In this document: one piece after another, positions 8,722-17,081 of the stretch
How positions within the stretch are numbered: position 1 is the first letter of the stretch
Layout: the number at the start of each line of letters is the position of its first letter
Virus record (IMG/VR): IMGVR_UViG_3300025648_000012
Coordinates: 78,722-142,721 of that record
Length of the DNA stretch: 64,000 nt
Source: a virus
Reading direction: 5' to 3' (one strand)
Position numbers and translations under genes: made by a program
Notes under the pieces: generated by a model
Told to the model about the DNA's origin: nothing
Databases searched by the model: none
What the model saw: the letters and a program-made list of their open reading frames with translations, nothing else

Positions 8722-9227
8722 AACTTATGTTCACCTCATCCAAAGAATTCCAAAAATTTAAGCAAGAATTTGCAAATAGAGTCGAGATAGACCAGGACAC
8801 TCTTATAGCTGAAATTCTTACTCTTCATAAATCTAGGTTATCACGAAACATAGTTGGAGAAAAACGGTACTCTCCTAAAACGCTCATTGATGCTTCCCTT
8901 AGTGACTTATCTACTCGAGCTAGATTTACTGAGTTATTTGTGAGATTAGATATCAATGTGTCCAAGATGGAGCTTTTAATTAAAGTAATAACTAACTATA
9001 TAGTTTCAGAGTATGGGGAAGAGTTAAAAGCTGAGTACAAAACAGTAGGAGAAAGAAACGCCTATATTGACCGTAAACTGGCTAAATACAAACGACAGAT
9101 AAAAGAGGGGCAACAAGTAATGGAGATGCTTCAAGCAGTAATAAAAGACATAGACATGGGAGGGTATTTGCTAAAAACTTGTATTGAATCCCTAAAACTT
9201 ATTGACCCTAAAAACAATGTGGTCTAA
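8718..9227 (+). CDS. hypothetical helical protein; possible recombination mediator
   Basis: The product has 169 residues, nearly all helical, with a central block rich in Lys, Glu and Arg (about residues 105-140) and a C-terminal helical pair. Size and helical pattern, together with its place directly before the UvsW-like helicase, recall T4 UvsY, which loads UvsX onto SSB-coated DNA. There is no diagnostic sequence motif, so this is a positional suggestion only. ATG is used at the overlap with the preceding stop. Confidence 0.5.
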   Translation: MKLMFTSSKEFQKFKQEFANRVEIDQDTLIAEILTLHKSRLSRNIVGEKRYSPKTLIDASLSDLSTRARFTELFVRLDINVSKMELLIKVITNYIVSEYGEELKAEYKTVGERNAYIDRKLAKYKRQIKEGQQVMEMLQAVIKDIDMGGYLLKTCIESLKLIDPKNNVV

Positions 9228-10725
9228 AAATCCGATACGTATTGTTCAAAGGGAATCTTTATTTTTGCCCTACAAAGAAGTTAAAAACAATGCTAAGTCA
9301 ATAATTCAAAAATACACTCATTCTTTTTTTCAAGAAAAGGTGTGTTCCAAGTGTGAGTGGTTACCTGAAAGACATGCGGAATTTGATGTCTGCCAAAGGT
9401 GTCCAGCGTTCATAGGCTCTTATCAGCTGGCCAAAAAGGTAAAAGTAGGGAAGAATACATACCTTAAAGTTCCAGTAGGGGCTACGAAATACATACAGTC
9501 TAAATTCCCTAATGCAAAATGGGTACATAAATCTCCAACTACAAAAATTTCTCCCTTTGAAGTAACGGAAAAACTGCACGACTTTCAAACTATTGCCGTT
9601 AAGGAAATGATTAGGGCAAAAAGAGGAGTTTTACAATCTCCTCCAAGGTCGGGCAAGACCGTTATGGCAGCAGCAATAATACAAAAATTGCAGTGCAAAA
9701 CACTAATACTTGCTTCTCAAAGAGAGTGGCTTCTTGGGTTTCAGGAGACTTTTATTGGTTCAAGTACTCAAAAAGGGTTTACAAACATCTCAAAAAACCG
9801 AATAGGGTTTTGCAAAAAACTTGAAGACTTCGAAAAGTTTGATATTTGCTTAGCTACAATTCAATCTTTTTATTCTTCTAAAGGTGCAAAACTTTTATCT
9901 GCTATAAAGTCATTGTTTCCTGTTATAGTAGTAGATGAAGTTCATTATGGAGCAGCAGACAAATTCATTGGAATTTTAGGAAAGTTAAACGCAAGGTACA
10001 TTTTTGGTCTATCTGGTACTCCAGAACGAAAAGACGAAAAATTCTCCTTAATTAACTCTGTAATTTCTCCAGTAGCCCATAAGACGAATGTTGAAGTATT
10101 GAGACCAACAGTAAAATTAGTTAGAACGAAATTAACAAAGTCTTATGCTCCTAATACACCTTTTCACCGCATTATCTCTGGAGTAGAAGGAAACCCTAAA
10201 AGAATTAAGCTAATTGCAAAACACGCTATCGAAGATATGGAGAAAGGTCATTCAGTTTTAATTCCAGTAAGGCTAATTAGAACAGTTCATAAAATAATCT
10301 CAGAAATAAATAAACAGGCAGGTAGAAAAGTAGCATTTCCTTTTTACGGCGGAATGAAAAAGGAAGAACGGGATATTACGATTCAACGAGCTCGCCTATA
10401 TAAAAGAAAAATAATAGTAGGTCAGATATCAATGGTATCCACTGGCATAAATATTCCTAGGTTAAGTTGCCTTTATGAAGTAGCAATTAGTTCAAACATT
10501 CCAAAATGCACTCAGCGAGTTTCCCGCATACTTACAAAAATAGAAGACAAACCTTCTCCCATTCTCAAGTTGTTTTTAGATAATGTAGCAGTAAGAAAGC
10601 GGTGCTTAGCAAATGAGTGGTTCCGCGGAATAGTTGCAAGGTTTAAGCCAATAATATCAGAAAAAGATTCTGAAATTTTGCATGAGTATTTTAAGGAAAA
10701 AGACTTTTCTAGGCTAGAACTTTAG
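9217..10725 (+). CDS. SF2 helicase, UvsW/DEAD-like
   Basis: Helicase motifs appear in order: Walker A LQSPPRSGKTV (residues about 140-149), motif II VVDEVHYGA, motif III FGLSGTPER, and C-terminal motifs V and VI (STGINIPRL and QRVSRILT). This is the architecture of T4 UvsW and related branch-migrating helicases, which remodel recombination intermediates and R-loops. Two CxxC pairs before the helicase core (C43, C46, C59, C62 counted from the ATG) suggest a zinc-binding N-terminal domain. The ATG at 9217 overlaps the previous gene; a TTG at 9202 is the alternative start. Confidence 0.9.
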   Translation: MWSKNPIRIVQRESLFLPYKEVKNNAKSIIQKYTHSFFQEKVCSKCEWLPERHAEFDVCQRCPAFIGSYQLAKKVKVGKNTYLKVPVGATKYIQSKFPNAKWVHKSPTTKISPFEVTEKLHDFQTIAVKEMIRAKRGVLQSPPRSGKTVMAAAIIQKLQCKTLILASQREWLLGFQETFIGSSTQKGFTNISKNRIGFCKKLEDFEKFDICLATIQSFYSSKGAKLLSAIKSLFPVIVVDEVHYGAADKFIGILGKLNARYIFGLSGTPERKDEKFSLINSVISPVAHKTNVEVLRPTVKLVRTKLTKSYAPNTPFHRIISGVEGNPKRIKLIAKHAIEDMEKGHSVLIPVRLIRTVHKIISEINKQAGRKVAFPFYGGMKKEERDITIQRARLYKRKIIVGQISMVSTGINIPRLSCLYEVAISSNIPKCTQRVSRILTKIEDKPSPILKLFLDNVAVRKRCLANEWFRGIVARFKPIISEKDSEILHEYFKEKDFSRLEL

Positions 10726-10743
10726 GGGCTATCAGGAGGTTTT

Positions 10744-11316
10744 ATGAGGATAAAAAAGAAGTACGAAAACGATAGAGTAAAAATTACAAAGATGTGTGAA
10801 GCAACCCCAGGATGGGTTAGACCCATTCCAAGTTTTACGTTTGCTCCCAAGGACTTTGTTATTGGTCATTCTGAACTTAATCAAACCATTGTATCTGTAA
10901 ATAGACAGTATGCTTCTTTTAATTCGTTTAATGAGAATTCAAAAGCTCCTGTGTTTTACCTATGTTCGGGTGCAGTTGACGATACATTGGCAGCAAGGTT
11001 TGCTTCTTACTTGGGGTGGATTCACGAGCAGGAGGGAGGAGAGCCAGCATGGGTTCCTTTGTATGGAAATTTTTCTAAAATTGAATTTGTAGAAGAACCC
11101 ACTCTACTCATATTATCTGGTTTAACTGCTACCTCCACCTCAGTTAAAGTTGAAAAATGCCGAGATGCCCTAATTAAATGGTCTCACTTACCACGAATTG
11201 TTGTAGCATCAGGCGATGACCCAATATCTTTGGGTTATAGATTAAACTTGATTCCAAATAGCTTCGCCTATTTTGGAAGTAATTTGTTGAAAAGTGGTGG
11301 GTCAGAGGTAGTATAA
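10744..11316 (+). CDS. hypothetical protein upstream of dnaB; possible degenerate loader
   Basis: A very good AGGAGG precedes the ATG. The 190-residue protein has a hydrophobic strand ending in a Walker-B-like position (PTLLILSGLTAT) and a later RIVVASGDDP strand, reminiscent of the layout of DnaC/DnaA-type ATPases, but there is no P-loop GKT/S. It sits directly before the DnaB-type helicase, where helicase loaders are often encoded. The loader idea is inference; the family is not recognised. Confidence 0.55.
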   Translation: MRIKKKYENDRVKITKMCEATPGWVRPIPSFTFAPKDFVIGHSELNQTIVSVNRQYASFNSFNENSKAPVFYLCSGAVDDTLAARFASYLGWIHEQEGGEPAWVPLYGNFSKIEFVEEPTLLILSGLTATSTSVKVEKCRDALIKWSHLPRIVVASGDDPISLGYRLNLIPNSFAYFGSNLLKSGGSEVV

Positions 11317-11318
11317 AA

Positions 11319-12629
11319 ATGGCTATTAAATTAGCGTCACCTCGCGCAGAATTAACTGTTCTACGAGGGTTAGTCCACTCCAAAAAAGTTAGTGGTGCTT
11401 TACTTAATTTAGTTGATAAATCCTACTTTTCTTCAAACGAAGCGAAAACGATTTATGAGTATGTTAATGACCATGTAGCAACACATGGTGATTTACCTTC
11501 ATTTAGACTAATGGTAGAAGATCCTTCCATAAGTAGAAAAGCTCGTGAGTTTTTTAGAGATTCTATACCTACAATAACTTCCGTAGAAGACGCTGTTAGA
11601 GCTGCCAAGGTACTCAACAGGTATAGACAGTCTCGCGGGGTGCATGCCATAGGAACTCACATTGCTAATAAATTTGGCGGGGATGCTGTAGATGTTCCTA
11701 AAATAATAGAAGAAATTAGTGAGGCCATAGTAACAGTTGGGGGGAGTAAAAATAATGCAGCATTAGTAGGTCATATAGGCAGGTCATCGAATACCGCAGA
11801 GGATATTGAAGACATACTTAATGGGGAATCTTCTGAATTAGTAATCCCCACGGGAATACGTGACTTTGACGAAGACAATGGCGGCTGGCTTCGTGGCTCT
11901 CTTGTATCCATGGGCGCTAATAGTGGCGCAGGGAAATCAGCAGTTGCGCTTAACGTGGCTCTAAATCAAGCATATAAGGGGTATAGAGTAATGTTTGTTC
12001 CCTTAGAAATGTCAAGGCAAGAGTTAGAGTGCAGAGCATTAGCTGCCATATCAGGAATTGATAACACAAGAATTTTACAGAGAAAACTAACTGAAAATGA
12101 AAAAACTTACGTTAAAGACAGATGGACTGAGTGGGAATATAAAGTAAAAAAGAGAAAAGGAAGACTGTCAATCTATAAACCAGACGACGAAGTATCTGTA
12201 AATGATATATTCAATGTAGCTAATGTGTATAGACCTGACGTTCTTTATATTGATTATGCTTCACTTCTAAAGGAAGCAGACGAAGACGATGCGTGGAAAG
12301 CCTTAGGTAGAGTGAGTAGAAAAAGTAAGTTAAATGCAGAAGCAACCAATAGGGTTAATGTGTTGTTAGTACAAATAAATGACGAAGGAAAGATTCGTTA
12401 TGCTCGTAAAATTGGAGAAGACTCTTCGTCTTGTTGGATATGGAATGCTCCACATTCAGAAAGAGCTAAAAATGTAGGAAAAATTAAGATTGAGCAATTT
12501 AAGTCAAGAAACAATAATAGCAAACCTTTTTTCATTGGAATGAATTGGTCTCACATGAAAGTAGTAAAAGCATCATCTGTTCAAGAAGAAAAAGTTGGAG
12601 AGGTTCCCCATCATGCGTCAGATATTTAG
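11319..12629 (+). CDS. replicative DNA helicase, DnaB/gp41 type
   Basis: The RecA-like core carries Walker A GANSGAGKSAVA (near residues 199-210), the DnaB motif VPLEMS, and Walker B VLYIDYASLL. The N-terminal 140 residues form the helical domain typical of DnaB (ELTVLRGLVH opening). The hexamer would unwind DNA 5' to 3' ahead of the fork and recruit the primase encoded 1.5 kb downstream. The start ATG follows the previous stop by two bases. Length (436 aa) is normal for the family. Confidence 0.93.
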   Translation: MAIKLASPRAELTVLRGLVHSKKVSGALLNLVDKSYFSSNEAKTIYEYVNDHVATHGDLPSFRLMVEDPSISRKAREFFRDSIPTITSVEDAVRAAKVLNRYRQSRGVHAIGTHIANKFGGDAVDVPKIIEEISEAIVTVGGSKNNAALVGHIGRSSNTAEDIEDILNGESSELVIPTGIRDFDEDNGGWLRGSLVSMGANSGAGKSAVALNVALNQAYKGYRVMFVPLEMSRQELECRALAAISGIDNTRILQRKLTENEKTYVKDRWTEWEYKVKKRKGRLSIYKPDDEVSVNDIFNVANVYRPDVLYIDYASLLKEADEDDAWKALGRVSRKSKLNAEATNRVNVLLVQINDEGKIRYARKIGEDSSSCWIWNAPHSERAKNVGKIKIEQFKSRNNNSKPFFIGMNWSHMKVVKASSVQEEKVGEVPHHASDI

Positions 12630-12638
12630 GAGATAAAA

Positions 12639-13099
12639 ATGAAATTTGAAGTAAAAGAAAACGAAGGATTTGCAGCTTTGCTGGTCAGCGAATTACCGTA
12701 TTTTGTGCAGTCTACATTTATACAGGCGACCTTGTAGGTATAAGTGAAACCTGTATTAAACTAGAAAATCCAAAGATTGTTTACGAAACTGGGGCCTTTA
12801 ACGAAAAAGAATGGAAAGATGCTCAATCCCTACCTAATGAGCTATATATTCAAACTGGGATGATTGAATCTTTTGAAGTGAGCATTCCCATTAAAAATAT
12901 TCGCAGGTTTTGGTTATATCCAAAGTTGCTGTCAGGAATACACTCTATGTCATGGTCGTACACTGGGAAAAATTCGTATAGTGAGTCCGGTTCTGGAAAT
13001 AGATCCCGTTGTAGGTGTAGGTCAGGAAACTGGAGTTGGGCGTGGTCAGAGTCAGGATCAAAATCAAGGGCAAATTCCAAGACTAGGTCTACCTCATAG
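12639..13099 (+). pseudogene. frameshifted small gene with Ser/Gly/Arg-rich tail
   Basis: An AGGAG and ATG at 12639 open a reading frame that hits TAG at 12735. A second frame (shift by two) is open from about 12651 to the TAG ending at 13099 and reads as convincing protein across the break: a strand-rich core (VFCAVYIYTGDLVG, then KIVYETGAF) and a tail of about 45 residues dominated by Ser, Gly, Arg and Trp. Joining the two frames early, near codons 8-10, gives one protein of about 150 residues. The core resembles small phage proteins of the DUF6948 type, from memory and not certain. The cause could be a real disruption, programmed shifting or a sequencing indel. Confidence 0.55.
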
Positions 13100-13170
13100 C
13101 ACAAAAGAGAGAAAAGTTCTGAATAAATCTTAGGAAGCTATTAGGAAACTAAAACAGGAGATTAGACTAA

Positions 13171-13476
13171 ATGGCTGTCTACCACAAACCCAATGCACTT
13201 TTATCGTATTCTTTGGAGAATTCAAAAATGAAACCTTTTGACTATGTAAAAATGAAACCTTTTAACTTGGAAGCCGCCCTTGCTGGTGCGCCAGTTGTAA
13301 CTAGAGACGGTAGGCCAGTGAAAATAGCAGGGTATAACCCGGATGCTCATGCAAGCGGTACCCTGACTGGTTGGATTGAGAAATCAATAGCTGGGTGGAA
13401 TAAAAAAAAGGGGGGGAGGGCTGAAATGAAGGCTCTTAAATGTACGCAGCGCCCAAACCTTTTATCCATACATTAG
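13171..13476 (+). CDS. small phage protein with APVVTRDGRPV motif, C-terminus possibly frameshifted
   Basis: The segment LEAALAGAPVVTRDGRPVKI is a common conserved opening of short phage proteins of unknown function, usually starting MKPFDL. Here MKPF occurs twice (ATG at 13228 and 13249) because of a short duplication, and a GGAG lies nine bases before 13228, so that ATG may be the true start instead of 13171, which has its own AGGAG. Past residue 75 the code runs through A8 followed by G7 and the rest no longer resembles the family, which suggests an indel in the homopolymer. Confidence 0.5.
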   Translation: MAVYHKPNALLSYSLENSKMKPFDYVKMKPFNLEAALAGAPVVTRDGRPVKIAGYNPDAHASGTLTGWIEKSIAGWNKKKGGRAEMKALKCTQRPNLLSIH

Positions 13477-13515
13477 AGTTTGCAGTTTTCAATTAAGGAG
13501 GCTAAGATAAAGCCA

Positions 13516-13926
13516 ATGGTAGAAAGATTGCAAGTATCAGTAGGAAAACACATAGTATTTTGCTATGACGGTAATCCATGCTGGGTTATTCCAAAAGGTA
13601 TATTTACTCACATAGAAGTTATAAGAAATTTTCCACCTGGAATTTTTATAAAATTGCCGTTTTTTGGTTACATTAAAGGAGCAGGGTGGACTTGTCCAAA
13701 TACTACTCCAATTCCAAATGAAACTAGAGTTTGGCTTCCAAACTTTGTTCGTTTTGATATTGATGATTTCTACCATAGAACCTCTATAACATCAAGGAAA
13801 AAAGTTCTATCTTATGTACCAGAGGTAGCCAAGGCGGTAACTGTAAATAGAAAGACCAATGAGTTTTACTATAAAGTATTAGTTAAGGGAGTAGCAATAA
13901 TTTCTTCGATAGAGGTACTAAAATGA
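13516..13926 (+). CDS. hypothetical protein (136 aa)
   Basis: The ATG at 13516 follows AAGGAGG at 13495-13501 with a rather long 14-base spacing; a TTG at 13480 in frame is the alternative. The product is aromatic and Pro-rich in the middle (several FPPG and PNTTP turns) and beta-rich overall. It is not recognised. It overlaps the next gene by 4 bases. Confidence 0.55.
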   Translation: MVERLQVSVGKHIVFCYDGNPCWVIPKGIFTHIEVIRNFPPGIFIKLPFFGYIKGAGWTCPNTTPIPNETRVWLPNFVRFDIDDFYHRTSITSRKKVLSYVPEVAKAVTVNRKTNEFYYKVLVKGVAIISSIEVLK

Positions 13927-14126
13927 AAGAAAGAAAAGCGCAACTACTTAAAGTTGCTAATTTACTATTGTCTGAATCTAACTATGCTGTTGATATTGCT
14001 TCGTTAAGAGGATTTTGTTTAGGAGCAAACATTGAAGCAAAAGATCTAAAACAATACTTAATGGAGCATCTTGGAGAGTTTCCTAAGTGTATTCCAGAAA
14101 ATTTTATTTACGCCGCTGGACTGTAA
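13923..14126 (+). CDS. hypothetical protein (67 aa)
   Basis: A small helical protein, coupled to the preceding gene by an ATGA overlap. It has no motif I can name. It is placed between an unknown gene and the primase. Confidence 0.5.
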   Translation: MKERKAQLLKVANLLLSESNYAVDIASLRGFCLGANIEAKDLKQYLMEHLGEFPKCIPENFIYAAGL

Positions 14127-14143
14127 AACAAAAGGAGGCCTAA

Positions 14144-15085
14144 ATGCTTGCCAGTACATCTTTAGAGGTGGAAGCAGCCTTAGCCGCATATTCAGGTGTT
14201 AAGAATAGAGTAAGTAATTCCGTATTTATTTTATGTCCATACCATTCTGAAAAAACTCCGTCAGGTAGGATATTTTTGGATAATGGTTATTTTACTTGCT
14301 ATGGCTGTGGACACAAAGCCCCGTGGAGTTCAATTAAAGAAAAACTAGGCATTGGAGATAAACCTTCCGATATTTATGCTGGTAAAATATCTATACCCGT
14401 AGAGTATGAAGAAGTAGAAAAATTGGAATTAAAAGAGTTACCAAAAGGAAAATCTTGGAGAGGATTTTCAACCTCATTTTTATCTTCCCTAGGAGCCAAA
14501 CTACAAGTCTATAAGGGCAAAACTTGGGTGTGGTTTCCTGTGGAGGTATTAGGAATTCAAAGAGGGTACATTCGTGCCTTTATCAAAAAACCAAAGACTA
14601 ACCTACCTTCATATTTTAATAGCTATGGCACTTGGTCTAAAGAATATGGATTGTTTTTATTTGACCAATCTGTAAATATAATGGACAAAGCAAAAAAGAA
14701 AACTCTAGTAGTAGTCGAGGGTCCTCGGGATGCCCTAAGACTGGTTAGAGCTAACATTCCAGCAGTTGCTCTATTAGGAGCTACAAACTTTACAGAGAAA
14801 AAGGCATCCCTATTGGAAATTGCTGGAGTTACAAAAATAATTTCCTGTTTAGACGGAGATTCGGCAGGTATAGCCGGAACTAAAAACATAGAGCATATTT
14901 TAAGTAGGGGTAATGGGTTAAGTCTAGAAGTATTTAGCTTGTCAGGGAAGGACTCTCCTTATTGGAAATTTAAGGATTTTGACTTTCCAAAAAAGGAAGC
15001 AGGGAAAGAAGGCGTGGAATTGTGGGACCCTTACTCTATGCCCAAAGCGAAATTAAACGAACTAAAGCAACTTTACTGGGAGTAA
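14144..15085 (+). CDS. DNA primase, DnaG/gp61 type
   Basis: The N-terminus has a CHC2-type zinc finger: C31, H34, C52, C55 with CPYHSEKTPS. A Toprim domain follows, with the glutamate motif VVVEGPRDAL (near residue 190) and the aspartate motif CLDGDSAG (near residue 240). The protein would synthesise RNA primers for lagging-strand replication with the DnaB-type helicase. At 313 aa it is short, like T4 gp61 and other phage primases that lack a long C-terminal helicase-binding domain. A strong AAAGGAGG precedes the ATG. Confidence 0.92.
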   Translation: MLASTSLEVEAALAAYSGVKNRVSNSVFILCPYHSEKTPSGRIFLDNGYFTCYGCGHKAPWSSIKEKLGIGDKPSDIYAGKISIPVEYEEVEKLELKELPKGKSWRGFSTSFLSSLGAKLQVYKGKTWVWFPVEVLGIQRGYIRAFIKKPKTNLPSYFNSYGTWSKEYGLFLFDQSVNIMDKAKKKTLVVVEGPRDALRLVRANIPAVALLGATNFTEKKASLLEIAGVTKIISCLDGDSAGIAGTKNIEHILSRGNGLSLEVFSLSGKDSPYWKFKDFDFPKKEAGKEGVELWDPYSMPKAKLNELKQLYWE

Positions 15086-15088
15086 ATT

Positions 15089-15652
15089 ATGTCAAACCGC
15101 GTAATAAAAGAACCAAAGTTTACTATTACAAAAGATATACACCTATCTTATGGTCATAGGGTATGGACTCAGGAATTAGACCCAGAGTTTGCTTTAGATA
15201 ACTCGTGCGTATGTAAGCATTTGCATGGACATTCTGGAACTATAACGGTTGGACTTAGTTCAGAAAAAGTAACAGATGGCTTTGTAACTGACTTTAAGCA
15301 CTTAAACTGGTTAAAGCAGGCTGTGGATACTCACCTTGACCACAAGTTTATTATTGATAAAAACGACCCACTATATATGTATTTAGTAGGCTGTGCTGGC
15401 TATGAAAAGCAACCCTGTATGTTAAACGAAAAAGAATTTTTTGGAGGCGCATATTCCTTAGTCTCTCCTTTTGCCTTAAACAATTCACTTACAGAATTCG
15501 TTGAGAGCTTTACCGTTGTGAACTTTGTTCCTACATCTGAAAATTTAGCTAAATGGATTTTTGAAATAGTGGAAAAGAAAATGGAAAGATTAGCTACAGT
15601 AGATTTTGTTACATGGAAAGAAACAGAAAAAACTTCTGCAACTTATAGTTAA
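15089..15652 (+). CDS. queD: QueD, 6-carboxytetrahydropterin synthase
   Basis: This PTPS/QueD-fold enzyme converts dihydroneopterin triphosphate to 6-carboxytetrahydropterin, step two of 7-deazaguanine synthesis. Zinc ligands are H23 (SYGHR) and the H46/H48 pair of HLHGH; a Cys at 40 or 42 fits the catalytic position, followed by FVTDFKHL and LDHKFI, both diagnostic. It is longer than the usual 120 aa because of an insertion around residues 95-135. GGAG lies before the ATG. It opens the modification island whose other pathway genes are queE (21.1 kb) and folE (22.4 kb). Confidence 0.93.
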   Translation: MSNRVIKEPKFTITKDIHLSYGHRVWTQELDPEFALDNSCVCKHLHGHSGTITVGLSSEKVTDGFVTDFKHLNWLKQAVDTHLDHKFIIDKNDPLYMYLVGCAGYEKQPCMLNEKEFFGGAYSLVSPFALNNSLTEFVESFTVVNFVPTSENLAKWIFEIVEKKMERLATVDFVTWKETEKTSATYS

Positions 15653-15669
15653 ATATATTATAGATTAAA

Positions 15670-16050
15670 ATGAAAAAAATCTGGATTACATTTAGTAAGC
15701 ATGGATTACATAAATACCCAAATGCTCCGGTTGAGGTTGGATATTTAGCTAATGAGCATAGACACCTATTCAAGTTCAAAGTAACAATTGAAGTTTCTCA
15801 CTTAGATAGAGAATTAGAATTTCACATGGTACAAAACTATTGTGAAGGCATGTACAGTTGTGGGGTTTTAGAACTGAGTAATAAATCCTGCGAAATGCTA
15901 GCAGTCGAGCTTTTAGACAAGCTTCACAAAAAGTATACGTATTTTCCTAATTCAGAGGATTTTAGATATCTCGAGGTTGAAGTTTCGGAAGATGGAGAAT
16001 GCGGGGCCATTTGCGATGTAACTGATTTACTTAGGAAAACTTTAGAATGA
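15670..16050 (+). CDS. small QueD-like phage protein
   Basis: This 126-residue protein opens MKKIWITFSKHGLHKYP and contains NEHRHLFKFKVTIEV followed by DREIEF-like REL/EF residues. The H-x-H before a long strand is similar to the HGHxY strand of the QueD/PTPS fold, and I remember such proteins as a widespread uncharacterised phage family. It may be a structural relative of QueD, but the catalytic set is incomplete. It overlaps galE by 4 bases, so it is part of the same transcript. No reaction is assigned. Confidence 0.65.
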   Translation: MKKIWITFSKHGLHKYPNAPVEVGYLANEHRHLFKFKVTIEVSHLDRELEFHMVQNYCEGMYSCGVLELSNKSCEMLAVELLDKLHKKYTYFPNSEDFRYLEVEVSEDGECGAICDVTDLLRKTLE

Positions 16051-17081
16051 ACATTCTTGTAACCGGTGGGTTTGGGTACATTGGATCTAACACTGTTGTA
16101 AAATTAATCCAATCAGGTCATAAGGTAGTTATTCTAGATAACTTAGTTAATAGTTTTTTAACTACAATCTCAAAAATTGAATCTATAACTAAAAAAGGGG
16201 TGCCTTTCTTTCTTGAGGATTGCGGTAATACTTCCGTTGTCATATCCATTCTAAAAGAATATTCTATTGATACCGTAATCCATTTTGCTGGTCTAAAATC
16301 AGTAACAGAGTCTGTGCTTAAACCCATTGAATACTATAATAACAATGTTGCCGGTACCCTATCGGTGCTTTTAGCCATGAAAAATACTGGTGTAACTAGG
16401 TTAGTATTTAGCTCTTCAGCTGCGGTTTACGGAATTACAGAAGAATCACCAATAACAGAGTTGCATAGTTGCAACCCAGTAAATTCATACGGTCAATCTA
16501 AATACTTAGTTGAAAAAATTCTTAAGGATGTTTGTACAAGCTCTCCCATGTGGAAAGTATTGTGTTTACGGTATTTTAATCCCATTGGATCTGATACTAC
16601 AGCTAGTTTGGGAGATAATCCAAAAAGCCAAACTAAAAATTTAATTCCATTGCTATGTAGAGTAGCTCAAGGTGAAATTCCCCATGTAGACGTATACGGA
16701 GATAACTTTAATACTCGGGATGGTACTGGAGTTAGAGACTATATTCATGTTGAGGATGTAGCTCAAGGCCACTTGGCTGCTCTTACTGCCCTTAATAACG
16801 TTGCTGGGTTTGATGTAGTTAATTTAGGAACTAGTAAAGGCTACACAGTATTAGAAGTAATAAAAACCATGGAAAAAGTTTCTAAAAAGTCAATACCATT
16901 TCAAATTTGCTCAGCTAGGCGAGGGGAGATAGATTGTTATTATGCGGATGTTACAAAAGCAAATAACCTTTTGGGGTGGAAAGCAACGCATGATTTAGAA
17001 TCAATGTGTAGCTCAGCTTGGCATTTTGCAAACAATAAGGGATTAACTCATGCAAACAATAGTTCACTCCAGTATTCCTAA
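16047..17081 (+). CDS. galE: UDP-glucose 4-epimerase GalE-like
   Basis: It is an extended short-chain dehydrogenase: NAD-binding TGGFGYIGS at the N-terminus, FSSSAAVYG carrying the catalytic Ser region, and YGQSK as the Tyr-x3-Lys pair. LRYFNPIGS and the GVRDYIHVEDVA block are GalE hallmarks. It interconverts UDP-glucose and UDP-galactose (or the N-acetyl forms). It is wedged inside the deazaguanine genes and one gene away from dpdA, which suggests supply of a sugar nucleotide to the glycosyltransferase at 19.7 kb. It overlaps both neighbours. Length 344 aa is normal. Confidence 0.93.
   Translation: MNILVTGGFGYIGSNTVVKLIQSGHKVVILDNLVNSFLTTISKIESITKKGVPFFLEDCGNTSVVISILKEYSIDTVIHFAGLKSVTESVLKPIEYYNNNVAGTLSVLLAMKNTGVTRLVFSSSAAVYGITEESPITELHSCNPVNSYGQSKYLVEKILKDVCTSSPMWKVLCLRYFNPIGSDTTASLGDNPKSQTKNLIPLLCRVAQGEIPHVDVYGDNFNTRDGTGVRDYIHVEDVAQGHLAALTALNNVAGFDVVNLGTSKGYTVLEVIKTMEKVSKKSIPFQICSARRGEIDCYYADVTKANNLLGWKATHDLESMCSSAWHFANNKGLTHANNSSLQYS

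Noticed and set aside
12850-13104. 84-codon minus-strand frame over the broken gene
   Set aside because: It is the antisense of the Ser/Gly-rich tail; its Asp-rich composition is a by-product.
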